From contig JAYQVH010000016.1 of NCBI GenBank assembly GCA_038148375.1, positions 1 to 64,000 of the forward strand: a stretch of 64,000 nt of DNA. Reading direction: 5' to 3'. Below the pieces are notes generated by a model that was not told where the DNA came from, did no database searches, and worked only from the letters and a program-made list of their open reading frames with translations. The DNA comes from CAWUEX02 sp038148375 (GTDB lineage Bacteria; Pseudomonadota; Alphaproteobacteria; Rhodospirillales; Rhodospirillaceae). Of the stretch, positions 37,063 through 44,800 are shown piece by piece (within the stretch, counting starts at the first letter, position 1; each line of letters opens with the position of its first letter). The translations under genes were made by a program, and so were the position numbers.

Positions 37063-39081
37063 TTAGTCGAACTCGACCAAAATACCGGTCGCGGAATCGA
37101 CGGGCAGCTGCAACTCGATGCGGTATGGAATGCTCGAATTGGGATCGATCATATTGCTGCTCGCCTCTGCCGTCGTCTCCTGAACGATATTATTGTTCTG
37201 ATCGACCAGCATCAGCTTAATGCCGGGGACCGGCTGGACGCCGTCCGTCAGGTTGGTGATGAATCCATTGACCACCAGGGTCTGAACCCCGGCGATGATC
37301 ATGCGTGACGGTTGCGGCTGGGACAGGCGCAATCCTTCGCCGGGATCTTCCTCCATGTCCAGCGCGTCGTAAACGCCGCGCAGCGCAGGCCACAACTGGC
37401 TCAACTGATCGCGCCCGGCGTAGAGCACGCTGATGAGCCCCGCCACAACGATGAACATGACAATGGCCGTAACGACGGCTGGGTCGGTCTTTTTCTTTTT
37501 TTTCGGTTTTTTCTTTGGCGGCGGCGCTTCTTCCAGACCGGCGAGAGGGTCGTCGTCGAGGTCGTCGATGTCGTCGTCTTCGCCGCTCATGAAATCGGGG
37601 CGGTCCTCATCCGGATCGACCAGATCGTCTTCATCCTCTTCGTCGTCTGCGTCCTCTTGGTCGTCTGCGTCCTCTTGGTCGTCTGCGTCCTCCTCGTCGC
37701 CTTCGCCTTTACCGGAGGGCGCACCGCCCGGTCCGCCGCTGGCGCCGCCTTCAATACCGCCCTCGATATCAGCATCTTCGCTCTCGGCGCCCTCTTCGAA
37801 GAGGTCATCCTCGATCGAATCCGACCCTTCGCCCTCGACAAGCTCTCCGTCTGGCTTGGGCGCACCGCCGGGGCCGGATGACACGCCATCCAAGCCATGG
37901 TCAGCCCCGCCCTGGCGCGTCTGCGCGTCGTGTTCAGTACCGTCCAAAAGTGACACGGAGCCTTGACCGGGCGCGTCCACTTCGCCGCCCATCTGCGAAA
38001 CGCCGGCCTGTCCCGGTCCGATCTTTTCGCCGGTGAGCATGGATTGCGCCCCGAGACCAGGTCCGCCGACCTCCTGACCGGTCAGCATCGAGCGCGCTGC
38101 CTGGCCTGGCGCCTGCACCTCTGCGCCCGTCAGCATCGAACGCGCACCCAGTCCGGGTCCCTGTGCGTTCTGTCCCATCTGGGACATCGCACCCGCATTC
38201 GGCCCAGCTGCCATACCGCGGTCCATCATGGACTCAGTCCAGGCCGGCGGCGTCGATGCCGGAGCGGCGCCAGGCATGCCGGAGGCCCCAGGCATGCCTG
38301 GCATGCCGGTTACCCCGAGAATGGCATCGTCGTCGTCGCCCTGTTGGAGCCAGGCCGACGGATCGGGTGGCGGCTGCTGAGCCACCTGCTCCATAAGCGG
38401 GTTCGCGGCGGCAGCCTCGGCGGCCGAGACGATGTTGCCGCCCTGGTGGACCATCGGCGCGCCCGGCGCACCACCGGTGACACCTTGGACCAAAGGATTG
38501 TCCTGCGCGGCCATAGACGCTGCTGGCTGCGCCTGTTCGTCCGGCGGAATCAATGATTGACCCGCCAGCGCGGCCACTTGCTCCTCCGGACTCAACAGAG
38601 ACTGGGCGGCCAGCGCCGCGGCAGCTTCCTCGGCGCTCATCATCGACTGCCCGCCTTGCGGCTGAGTTTGCTGATTGCGGCGGGACATGATCGACCGGGC
38701 GCCAGGCGGTACAGCTGGCTGCTGCGGTTGCGGTTGTTGGGCGGGCTGCGGCCGCGGTGCTTGCGGAGGCGTGGCGGGTGGCGGCGGCGCGACGCGTGCG
38801 CTGGGGGCGCCCTGAGCACCGAAATTCTGGCTGAACGCCTGAGTCGCCGCCGCTGCGATGGCTGCCGTGTCAGGGACTGTGCGCCGGGACGTATTGCCGC
38901 CGATGTCTTGCTTTTTGTCCGCAGGGTTATTCATCACGTCGGCGAGATCGATCTCATCGACAACGGCCGACTGAAACCAGCCGTGCCCGCACGTCGCACA
39001 CTTGAGTGTGCGGCCGCGACGGCCAAGCAACTCGCTCGGGATGTCAAAGCCTGCGGTACAGTTAGGACACGTAATTCGCAT
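37063..39081 (-). CDS. Zinc-ribbon (MJ0042-type) protein with DUF3426 domain and long repeat-rich linker
   Basis: A 672-residue membrane protein. Residues 1-40 are a zinc ribbon (CPNCTAGF ... LKCATCGHGW). A low-complexity Gln/Pro/Gly-rich linker (about 60-400) carries roughly ten copies of a short motif such as SMLTGAE, SMLTGQE, SLLSPEE, spaced every 15-20 residues; then an acidic run (about 445-520, DDQEDA repeats), a basic KKKPKKKKK strip, one helix AVVTAIVMFIVVAGLISVLYA near 540-560, and a C-terminal DUF3426 domain. Normal relatives are about 200-400 residues, so the linker is unusually long. Divergent from ftsE. Orientation: ribbon and repeats inside the cell, DUF3426 in the periplasm. 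Confidence 0.85.
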   Translation of the reverse strand: MRITCPNCTAGFDIPSELLGRRGRTLKCATCGHGWFQSAVVDEIDLADVMNNPADKKQDIGGNTSRRTVPDTAAIAAAATQAFSQNFGAQGAPSARVAPPPPATPPQAPRPQPAQQPQPQQPAVPPGARSIMSRRNQQTQPQGGQSMMSAEEAAAALAAQSLLSPEEQVAALAGQSLIPPDEQAQPAASMAAQDNPLVQGVTGGAPGAPMVHQGGNIVSAAEAAAANPLMEQVAQQPPPDPSAWLQQGDDDDAILGVTGMPGMPGASGMPGAAPASTPPAWTESMMDRGMAAGPNAGAMSQMGQNAQGPGLGARSMLTGAEVQAPGQAARSMLTGQEVGGPGLGAQSMLTGEKIGPGQAGVSQMGGEVDAPGQGSVSLLDGTEHDAQTRQGGADHGLDGVSSGPGGAPKPDGELVEGEGSDSIEDDLFEEGAESEDADIEGGIEGGASGGPGGAPSGKGEGDEEDADDQEDADDQEDADDEEDEDDLVDPDEDRPDFMSGEDDDIDDLDDDPLAGLEEAPPPKKKPKKKKKTDPAVVTAIVMFIVVAGLISVLYAGRDQLSQLWPALRGVYDALDMEEDPGEGLRLSQPQPSRMIIAGVQTLVVNGFITNLTDGVQPVPGIKLMLVDQNNNIVQETTAEASSNMIDPNSSIPYRIELQLPVDSATGILVEFD
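37642..37695. repeat. 18-bp tandem repeat, three copies, inside the zinc-ribbon gene
   Basis: Three successive 18-base units (37642-37659, 37660-37677, 37678-37695), the first two identical and the third differing only near its end. In frame they encode the DDQEDA hexapeptide repeat of the acidic region. Near identity at DNA level suggests recent slippage. Confidence 0.9.
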
Positions 39082-39153
39082 GCAGAAGCCTGTTTAGGAC
39101 AACTTTTACTATACCATATAACGGTTTAGTAAGGCGAACGCACACTCGTTAAT

Positions 39154-39963
39154 GTGCCGTACACAATATTTTGGTGGTCTCGAAAAGCTGATTTTGAGTT
39201 AAAACCACAACCATCGTTGCGGCGCAACTTTGCCGCGCCGGGAAGCGGGAGCGATCACATCGACACTTTAGCACCTGCGGTAGAGTTATCGGCTGTCGGC
39301 CTCCAGTACGACGATGGCCCGGATGTTCTAAACGGCATCGATCTCACCCTGCGTCCCGGATCCTTTCATTTCCTGACCGGACCTTCTGGGGCTGGGAAAA
39401 CGTCACTGCTGAGCCTGCTGTATCTGGCGCAAAGGCCGACACGGGGATCGGTGACGCTGTTCGGTACCAATACGACTTCGGCTCCACGCGCCGCCTTGCC
39501 AGGCATTCGCCGTCAGGTCGGCGTGGTTTTTCAGGACTTCCGCCTGCTTCAGCATCTGTCGGCTTTCGACAATGTGGCCTTGCCTCTTAGGGTTGCCGGC
39601 ACTGCCGAAGCTGAGATTAAGAACAATGTCAGCGAATTGCTGTCATGGGTCGGCTTGGCGGACGACATGGATGCCTTGCCGCCGGTGTTGTCCGGCGGAC
39701 AGCAGCAACGTGTCGCCATCGCGCGTGCCGTGGTCAACCGGCCGCGTCTCATTCTTGCCGACGAACCGACAGGCAACGTCGACGACGCCATCGCCGAGCG
39801 GCTGATGCAGCTGTTCATGGAACTCAACAAGCTTGGCGCCAGCGTCATCATCGCCACCCATAACCAGTTGCTGGTCGACCGGTTCGGTTTTCCGCGTCTC
39901 AGCCTGAGTGACGGCCAATTGAATGAAACACAGCCGGGCGGGGGCGCCACCGCAGATGTTTAG
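39154..39963 (+). CDS. ftsE: Cell division ATP-binding protein FtsE
   Basis: ABC ATPase of the FtsEX complex that controls peptidoglycan hydrolases at the division site. Walker A GPSGAGKTS near residue 78, Q-loop VVFQDFRLL, signature LSGGQQQR near 179, Walker B LILADEPTGNVDD near 200, then the H-loop IIATHNQ. The conserved family start lies at about residue 45 (VELSAVGLQYDDG); the preceding ~45 residues are unusual. Only GTG 39154 and TTG 39217 are available as starts, so a true N-terminal extension or a rare start must be assumed. ftsX overlaps the stop. Confidence 0.93.
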   Translation: MPYTIFWWSRKADFELKPQPSLRRNFAAPGSGSDHIDTLAPAVELSAVGLQYDDGPDVLNGIDLTLRPGSFHFLTGPSGAGKTSLLSLLYLAQRPTRGSVTLFGTNTTSAPRAALPGIRRQVGVVFQDFRLLQHLSAFDNVALPLRVAGTAEAEIKNNVSELLSWVGLADDMDALPPVLSGGQQQRVAIARAVVNRPRLILADEPTGNVDDAIAERLMQLFMELNKLGASVIIATHNQLLVDRFGFPRLSLSDGQLNETQPGGGATADV

Positions 39964-40837
39964 AACCGATCTTCCCCTCGGCGGCAGTGCATCCCGGTTC
40001 ATTCCGTGGCTGATGGCGATCATGGTGTTCCTTGTCATTCTCGCAATCAGCGGCATCAACGTTTTTGATTCTATATTGGCGGGCTGGTCCCGGTCGGTCA
40101 CCGGGACGGTGACAGTCCAGGTTCCGCCGTTGCCGGCATCCGGAAACACCTCAGCCGACCGAGAGCGCGCGGAACGGGCTCTGCGCGCCCTTGACGGTCT
40201 TGCGGCAGTCGATACGGCGCGGCTGCTTGAGCAGGAGGAACTCGACCGGCTGCTCGAACCATGGCTTGGCGACGCCGCTGGCGCGGCCGACCTGCCCTTG
40301 CCGGCCTTGATCGACATCACTCTCGCCGACCGCAGCCAGGACGCAGTCAGTGAAATCACGACCGCGGTGCATACGGTGGTGCCCGACGCGATTATTGACG
40401 ATCACCGCCGCTGGTTTGACCGCCTGATCGGCCTGACCGAGGGATTCCGTGTTCTTGCAATCGGCATCGCGACGGTGATCGTCGCCGCGCTGGCCTTGAC
40501 GGTCGTATACGCGACCCGCGCCAGCCTCGCCGAGTTTCGTACGACCATAGACGTCCTGCACTTCATCGGCGCTCAGGATGGCTACATCGCCGGGCAATTC
40601 GCCAAACGCACCTTTGACGCCGCCCTGAGAGGCGCCGCCGGCGGGCTCCTGCTGGGACTGGCCGCCCTCGCCGCGATCGGATGGCTGGCCGGAAACGTCG
40701 AAAGCGGATTTCTTCCGGATGTGACTTTGGGGATTTCGTTCTGGATGTCCGTGCCCTTTGTCGCGCTCGCGGCCGCGTTACTTGCGATGATGACGGCGTT
40801 CTTCACCGTGCTGGCCACGCTGAGGTCGATGCTGTGA
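39956..40837 (+). CDS. ftsX: Cell division protein FtsX
   Basis: The membrane partner of FtsE, 293 residues, four helices: ASRFIPWLMAIMVFLVILAISGI near residue 15-37, then a periplasmic loop of ~135 residues that would contact an EnvC/NlpD-like or other hydrolase activator, then VLAIGIATVIVAALALTVVYATR, AALRGAAGGLLLGLAALAAIGWLAG and a last helix VPFVALAAALLAMMTAFFTVLATL. ATG 39956 overlaps the end of ftsE. Its own stop overlaps the GTG of ydcF. The four genes ftsE-ftsX-ydcF-plsC are all overlapped or touching and are surely one operon. Confidence 0.93.
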   Translation: MFRTDLPLGGSASRFIPWLMAIMVFLVILAISGINVFDSILAGWSRSVTGTVTVQVPPLPASGNTSADRERAERALRALDGLAAVDTARLLEQEELDRLLEPWLGDAAGAADLPLPALIDITLADRSQDAVSEITTAVHTVVPDAIIDDHRRWFDRLIGLTEGFRVLAIGIATVIVAALALTVVYATRASLAEFRTTIDVLHFIGAQDGYIAGQFAKRTFDAALRGAAGGLLLGLAALAAIGWLAGNVESGFLPDVTLGISFWMSVPFVALAAALLAMMTAFFTVLATLRSML

Positions 40838-41439
40838 CGGCGTCGGTATCCAAGAAATTCCGCCTTGGTGCCGTCACCGCTTCCCTGGCCGCGGCGCTGT
40901 GGATCGCCGGACTTGTAAGCTACGCCGAACAGGTGCCGCGCGAAGTCGAAGATGCGACATCGCGGACCGATGCCATCGTGGTGTTGACCGGCGGCAGCGG
41001 CCGCGTCGAAACCGGAATTGCACTGTTGGCGAACGGACTAGCCGAAAGGCTGTTCATCTCCGGCGTCGGTCCGGCCGTCAACGCCGATACCTTGGTCGCC
41101 CCTGACCAGCCTGAACGCGACGTTCTGATCGCAAAGATAACCGTGGGTGCGGAAGCGGAAGATACGCCCGGCAACGCGGTCGAAACCGCCAAGTGGGCCC
41201 GGCAAAACGGCGTCAAGTCGATCCGCCTTGTGACAGCGGCTTACCATATGCCCCGGGGATTACGGGAACTTGAACAAACCATGGCCGACATCACGCTGAT
41301 CCCCCATCCGGTTTTTCCCGACCAGGTCAAAGCCGAGTGGTGGCGTTATCCGGGAACCGCCGGTTTGCTGAGCCGGGAATATGCCAAGTATCTGGCCGCG
41401 TCCGTGCGGTTGTATTTCTCTGCGAGACGGGACACGTGA
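40834..41439 (+). CDS. YdcF/ElyC-family (DUF218) membrane-anchored protein
   Basis: A 201-residue protein with one N-terminal helix (GAVTASLAAALWIAGLVSYA, about residues 11-30) and a periplasmic DUF218 domain: TDAIVVLTGGSGRVETGIALLANGLAERLFISG near 45-77, then TPGNAVETAKWARQNGVKSIRLVTAAYHMPRGLRELE. DUF218 proteins such as ElyC influence peptidoglycan and polysaccharide assembly from the membrane. The GTG at 40834 overlaps the ftsX stop (gtga) and gives a sensible signal-anchor; an upstream longer frame is the reverse side of nothing useful. Fourth partner is plsC. Confidence 0.85.
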   Translation: MTASVSKKFRLGAVTASLAAALWIAGLVSYAEQVPREVEDATSRTDAIVVLTGGSGRVETGIALLANGLAERLFISGVGPAVNADTLVAPDQPERDVLIAKITVGAEAEDTPGNAVETAKWARQNGVKSIRLVTAAYHMPRGLRELEQTMADITLIPHPVFPDQVKAEWWRYPGTAGLLSREYAKYLAASVRLYFSARRDT

Positions 41440-42203
41440 TGATCTGGTTGAGGTCCATCGTTTATCTCGTTTGCTTTGCGGTGTGGGCGGCGGCGGTCCC
41501 GGTGTGCGCCTTGCCCGCGCTTGTCAGCCGATCGTCATCTCTGGCCGCCACCAGACTCTGGTCGCGCGGCGTCCTGTTTCTGGCGCGCGTGATCGTCGGC
41601 ATCAAGTTTGAGGTCCGCGGCCGAGAGCATTTGCCGGACGGCCCGTACATCGTTGCCGCGCAGCACCAAGCGGCGTTCGAAACGTTTGCACTGTTCCTGC
41701 TATTCGACCGTCCCGTGTTTATCTTGAAAGAATCTTTGCAGTGGATCCCTTTGATCGGCTGGTACATCAAGCGCGATGGTCTGGTCGGCATCAATCGCTC
41801 CGCCGGGGCCGGAGCGATGCGGCGCATGCTGCGCGCGGCGGAACAGGCGCTCGCGCGCGGCGAGACCCTGCTGCTGTTTCCTGAAGGCACGCGCACGGCA
41901 CCGGGGGTTCACAATCCTTACAAGCCGGGCATCGTGGCTCTTTATAACCATACCGGTGTTCCGGTGGTGCCTATGGCACTCAATACCGGGTACTATTGGG
42001 GTAAGACGCGCCTGCTGAAGATTCCAGGCCAGATTGTGTTCCAATTCCTGCCGCCGATCGGCCAGGGCTTAAGCAAAGACGAATTCCTGACAACGCTACG
42101 GTCGCAGATCGAAGAGGCCAGCGCAGCTTTGCCGGTCCCTGCCGCGAATCTTCAGGCGAAAACTGTGGATAACTCTGTGAGTGAATCGTCCCGAACCGGG
42201 TAA
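41439..42203 (+). CDS. plsC: 1-acyl-sn-glycerol-3-phosphate acyltransferase (PlsC family)
   Basis: Makes phosphatidic acid by acylating lysophosphatidic acid. Two N-terminal hydrophobic helices (IVYLVCFAVWAAAVPVCALPALV) are followed by the catalytic motif AAQHQAAFETF near residue 75-85, where the usual HX4D is HX4E, as often found in alphaproteobacterial members. Block III LLLFPEGTRTAPG lies near 145-157, and VPVVPMALNTGYYWG near 175. 254 residues from ATG 41439, which overlaps the preceding stop by one base; a GTG at 41436 is possible. Last gene of the ftsEX unit. Confidence 0.92.
   Translation: MIWLRSIVYLVCFAVWAAAVPVCALPALVSRSSSLAATRLWSRGVLFLARVIVGIKFEVRGREHLPDGPYIVAAQHQAAFETFALFLLFDRPVFILKESLQWIPLIGWYIKRDGLVGINRSAGAGAMRRMLRAAEQALARGETLLLFPEGTRTAPGVHNPYKPGIVALYNHTGVPVVPMALNTGYYWGKTRLLKIPGQIVFQFLPPIGQGLSKDEFLTTLRSQIEEASAALPVPAANLQAKTVDNSVSESSRTG
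42164..42172 (-). promoter_or_regulatory. Single DnaA-box consensus (TTATCCACA on minus strand)
   Basis: tgtggataa reads TTATCCACA on the minus strand, the strict DnaA-box consensus. It lies inside the last codons of plsC, 257 bases before nrdJ. A single box is not an origin; it may be chance or tie nrdJ expression to DnaA. The gap 42204-42428 after it holds no gene and no clear promoter that I can assign. Confidence 0.4.
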
Positions 42204-42428
42204 AACCCCGGTTACGCGTCCATTTCAGTTTTGTTATCAATATGTTATGCGGCGGTTTTTGGCGCAGGGCAAAAAGTGCGCCGGCCGGAGATCGGGCCAG
42301 AATGCGGCGAAACCACGGCTTGAATTACCGTCGAAAAATCCCACTTTTGCACGACTTTTTAAGACTTTGCGCCTAGAGTGGCGCCGCCGCACCAAGCCAC
42401 AAAGGCAAGCGCTTCAAGGGACAGCACG

Positions 42429-44732
42429 ATGATGGCCGAGCGATCCGCCATAGCCCATGAAATTTGGGATATGAAATACCGCCTCAAAGACGCGGACGGG
42501 CACCCTGTGGACAAAAGCGTCGAGGACACCTGGCGGCGGGTTGCCGCGGCTCTCGCTGCGGCAGAGAAAGAGCCTGCGCGCTGGGAAACTGCGTTTTATC
42601 AAGCGCTTAACGACTACCGGCTGCTGCCTGGGGGCCGGATTCTCGCCGGTGCCGGCGCTGGCCGTTCGGTCACGCTGCACAACTGTTTCGTGATGGGCAC
42701 CATCGGCGACGACATGGGGTCGATCTTTGAGCACCTCAAAGAGGCGGCCCTGACCATGCAGCAAGGCGGCGGCATTGGATACGATTTCTCGACGTTGAGG
42801 CCGAAAGGCGCTCCGGTGCTCGGCGTTGGCGCCGACGCCTCCGGCCCACTGTCGTTCATGGATGTTTGGGACGCCATGTGCCGGACCATTATGAGCGCGG
42901 GCTCTCGCCGCGGCGCCATGATGGCCACCCTGCGGTGCGATCATCCGGACATCGAAGAGTTCGTTACCGCCAAGCAGACCGCCGGCCGGTTGACCAATTT
43001 CAATCTGTCTGTGCTCGCCACCGACGCCTTCATGGCGGCGGTGGAGGGCGATCTGCCGTGGGATCTCCAATTCGGCGGCACGGTGTACAAGACCGTCGGC
43101 GCGCGTGACCTGTGGGACAAAATCATGCGCGCGACGTACGACTATGCGGAGCCGGGCGTCATCTTCATCGACCGGATCAATGCGCGGAACAATCTAGCCT
43201 ACTGCGAAACCATCGCGGCGACCAACCCGTGCGGGGAACAGCCCCTGCCGCCCTACGGCACGTGCCTGTTGGGATCGATCAACCTTGCCCGGCTGGTCAA
43301 CGACCCGTTCTCGCCCGGTGCGGCGCTCGACGAAGCCGAACTCGCCGCGCTGACCGCGACGGCCATCCGCATGCTCGACAACGTGGTCGACGTCTCGCGC
43401 TATCCGGTCGAGGCGCAACGCGCGGAAGCCATCAACAAACGGCGCATCGGCCTCGGCATCACCGGCCTCGCCGACGCCTTGATCCAATGCGGGTTGACCT
43501 ATGGCTCGGAGCAAGCTGTCGCGGCGGCCGAGCGCTGGACAGCCGTGTTGTCCCACGCCGCGTACCGCACGTCGGTACAGCTCGCGGAGGAAAAGGGCGC
43601 CTTCCCCTTGTTCGACCGCGACGCCTATTTGGCCAGTCCGACGATCCAGGAATTGCCACAGGACATTCGCGACGGGATCGCCGCGCACGGAATCCGCAAC
43701 GCGCTTGTGACGTCCATTGCACCGACGGGCACTATTTCGTTGTTCGCCGACAATGTGTCGTCAGGCATTGAACCGGTGTTTAGTTTTTCCTACACCCGCC
43801 ATGTGCTGCAGCCCGACGGCGCACGCAAGGCGAGCGAAGTCTCCGACTATGCCTACCGGGTGTTCCGTGAGATGAAGGGCGCGGAGGCGGACCTGCCACC
43901 CTATTTCGTCGATGCCCAATCGCTTTCGCCGGAGGCCCATGTCGCCATGCAGGCCGCCGTACAGAAGCACGTCGACAGCGCCATATCGAAAACCATTAAC
44001 ATCCCGGCGGATTTTCCGTTCGAGCGCTTCAAGGACGTCTATCGCGCGGCCTACGGCAGCGGCTGCAAGGGATGCACCACCTACCGGCCGTCGCCCGTGC
44101 GCGGCGCCGTCCTGGAAGTCACCGGCAGCCAGACCGCGGCCGCGACACCCCACGATACGACCGAGCCCCTCGACCGGCCCGATGTCATTCCCGGCCAGAC
44201 CTACAAGCTGCGCTGGCCGGAAAGCGATCACGCGATCTACATCACCGTCAACGATATCGAAGTCGAGGAGCCGGGCGGCAGCCTCTTGCGCCGGCCGTTT
44301 GAGGTGTTCATCAACTCCAAGAACATGGAGCACTACGCCTGGACCGTCGCGTTGACGCGCATGATCTCAGCTGTCTTCCGCCGTGGCGGAGATGTCGAGT
44401 TCGTCGTCGAGGAACTCAAGGCAGTGTTCGATCCGCGCGGCGGCCAGTGGATGAAAGGCCGCTACGTGCCCAGCCTGCTGGCCGCGATCGGCGGCATCAT
44501 CGAACAGCATATGATCGACATTGGTTTTCTCGATGGCGCCGCCGCGAAAACCGCGGACACCGCGCCCGCCGACGGCGGCAACGTCGTACGCCTGGACGCG
44601 CCGTCACGCGACAGTCGTCCGTCATCCCGCGACGCGCGTCTGCGCGCCTGTCCGAAATGCGGCACCTACGCCCTGATGCGCCAGGAAGGCTGTGATTCCT
44701 GCACCAGCTGCGGCTTTTCCAAGTGCAGCTGA
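42429..44732 (+). CDS. nrdJ: Adenosylcobalamin-dependent (class II) ribonucleoside-diphosphate reductase
   Basis: A single-chain B12-dependent ribonucleotide reductase of 767 residues, making deoxyribonucleotides without oxygen. The ten-stranded barrel is seen from LPGGRILAGAGAGRSVTLHNCFVMG (first redox Cys near residue 88), QQGGGIGYDFS, and SAGSRRGAMMA, to NPCGEQPLPPYGTCLLGSINLARL near 266 (catalytic thiyl Cys). A TSCPD domain follows at about 585-690 (YITVNDIEVEEPGG), then a tail with CPKCG ... CDSCTSCGFSKC, a zinc-ribbon that carries the reducing thiols. ATG 42429 has an aaggga site just before it. Cofactor made by PduO at 25154. Confidence 0.95.
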   Translation: MMAERSAIAHEIWDMKYRLKDADGHPVDKSVEDTWRRVAAALAAAEKEPARWETAFYQALNDYRLLPGGRILAGAGAGRSVTLHNCFVMGTIGDDMGSIFEHLKEAALTMQQGGGIGYDFSTLRPKGAPVLGVGADASGPLSFMDVWDAMCRTIMSAGSRRGAMMATLRCDHPDIEEFVTAKQTAGRLTNFNLSVLATDAFMAAVEGDLPWDLQFGGTVYKTVGARDLWDKIMRATYDYAEPGVIFIDRINARNNLAYCETIAATNPCGEQPLPPYGTCLLGSINLARLVNDPFSPGAALDEAELAALTATAIRMLDNVVDVSRYPVEAQRAEAINKRRIGLGITGLADALIQCGLTYGSEQAVAAAERWTAVLSHAAYRTSVQLAEEKGAFPLFDRDAYLASPTIQELPQDIRDGIAAHGIRNALVTSIAPTGTISLFADNVSSGIEPVFSFSYTRHVLQPDGARKASEVSDYAYRVFREMKGAEADLPPYFVDAQSLSPEAHVAMQAAVQKHVDSAISKTINIPADFPFERFKDVYRAAYGSGCKGCTTYRPSPVRGAVLEVTGSQTAAATPHDTTEPLDRPDVIPGQTYKLRWPESDHAIYITVNDIEVEEPGGSLLRRPFEVFINSKNMEHYAWTVALTRMISAVFRRGGDVEFVVEELKAVFDPRGGQWMKGRYVPSLLAAIGGIIEQHMIDIGFLDGAAAKTADTAPADGGNVVRLDAPSRDSRPSSRDARLRACPKCGTYALMRQEGCDSCTSCGFSKCS

Positions 44733-44800
44733 TCCGCGCACGCGCATGATACAACCCAGAGTCGGTTGGGAAACGCAGAACCAATACCTATAATATAGGT

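Noticed and set aside
37433..37966. Ser-rich open frame opposite the acidic repeats of the zinc-ribbon gene
   Set aside because: Poly-Ser arises from reading the Asp/Glu codons on the opposite strand; no start signal or family.
42164..42428. Possible chromosome origin (DnaA box plus less GC-rich gap)
   Set aside because: Only one box, no AT-rich unwinding stretch or origin-linked genes such as dnaA, hemE or parAB in the window.
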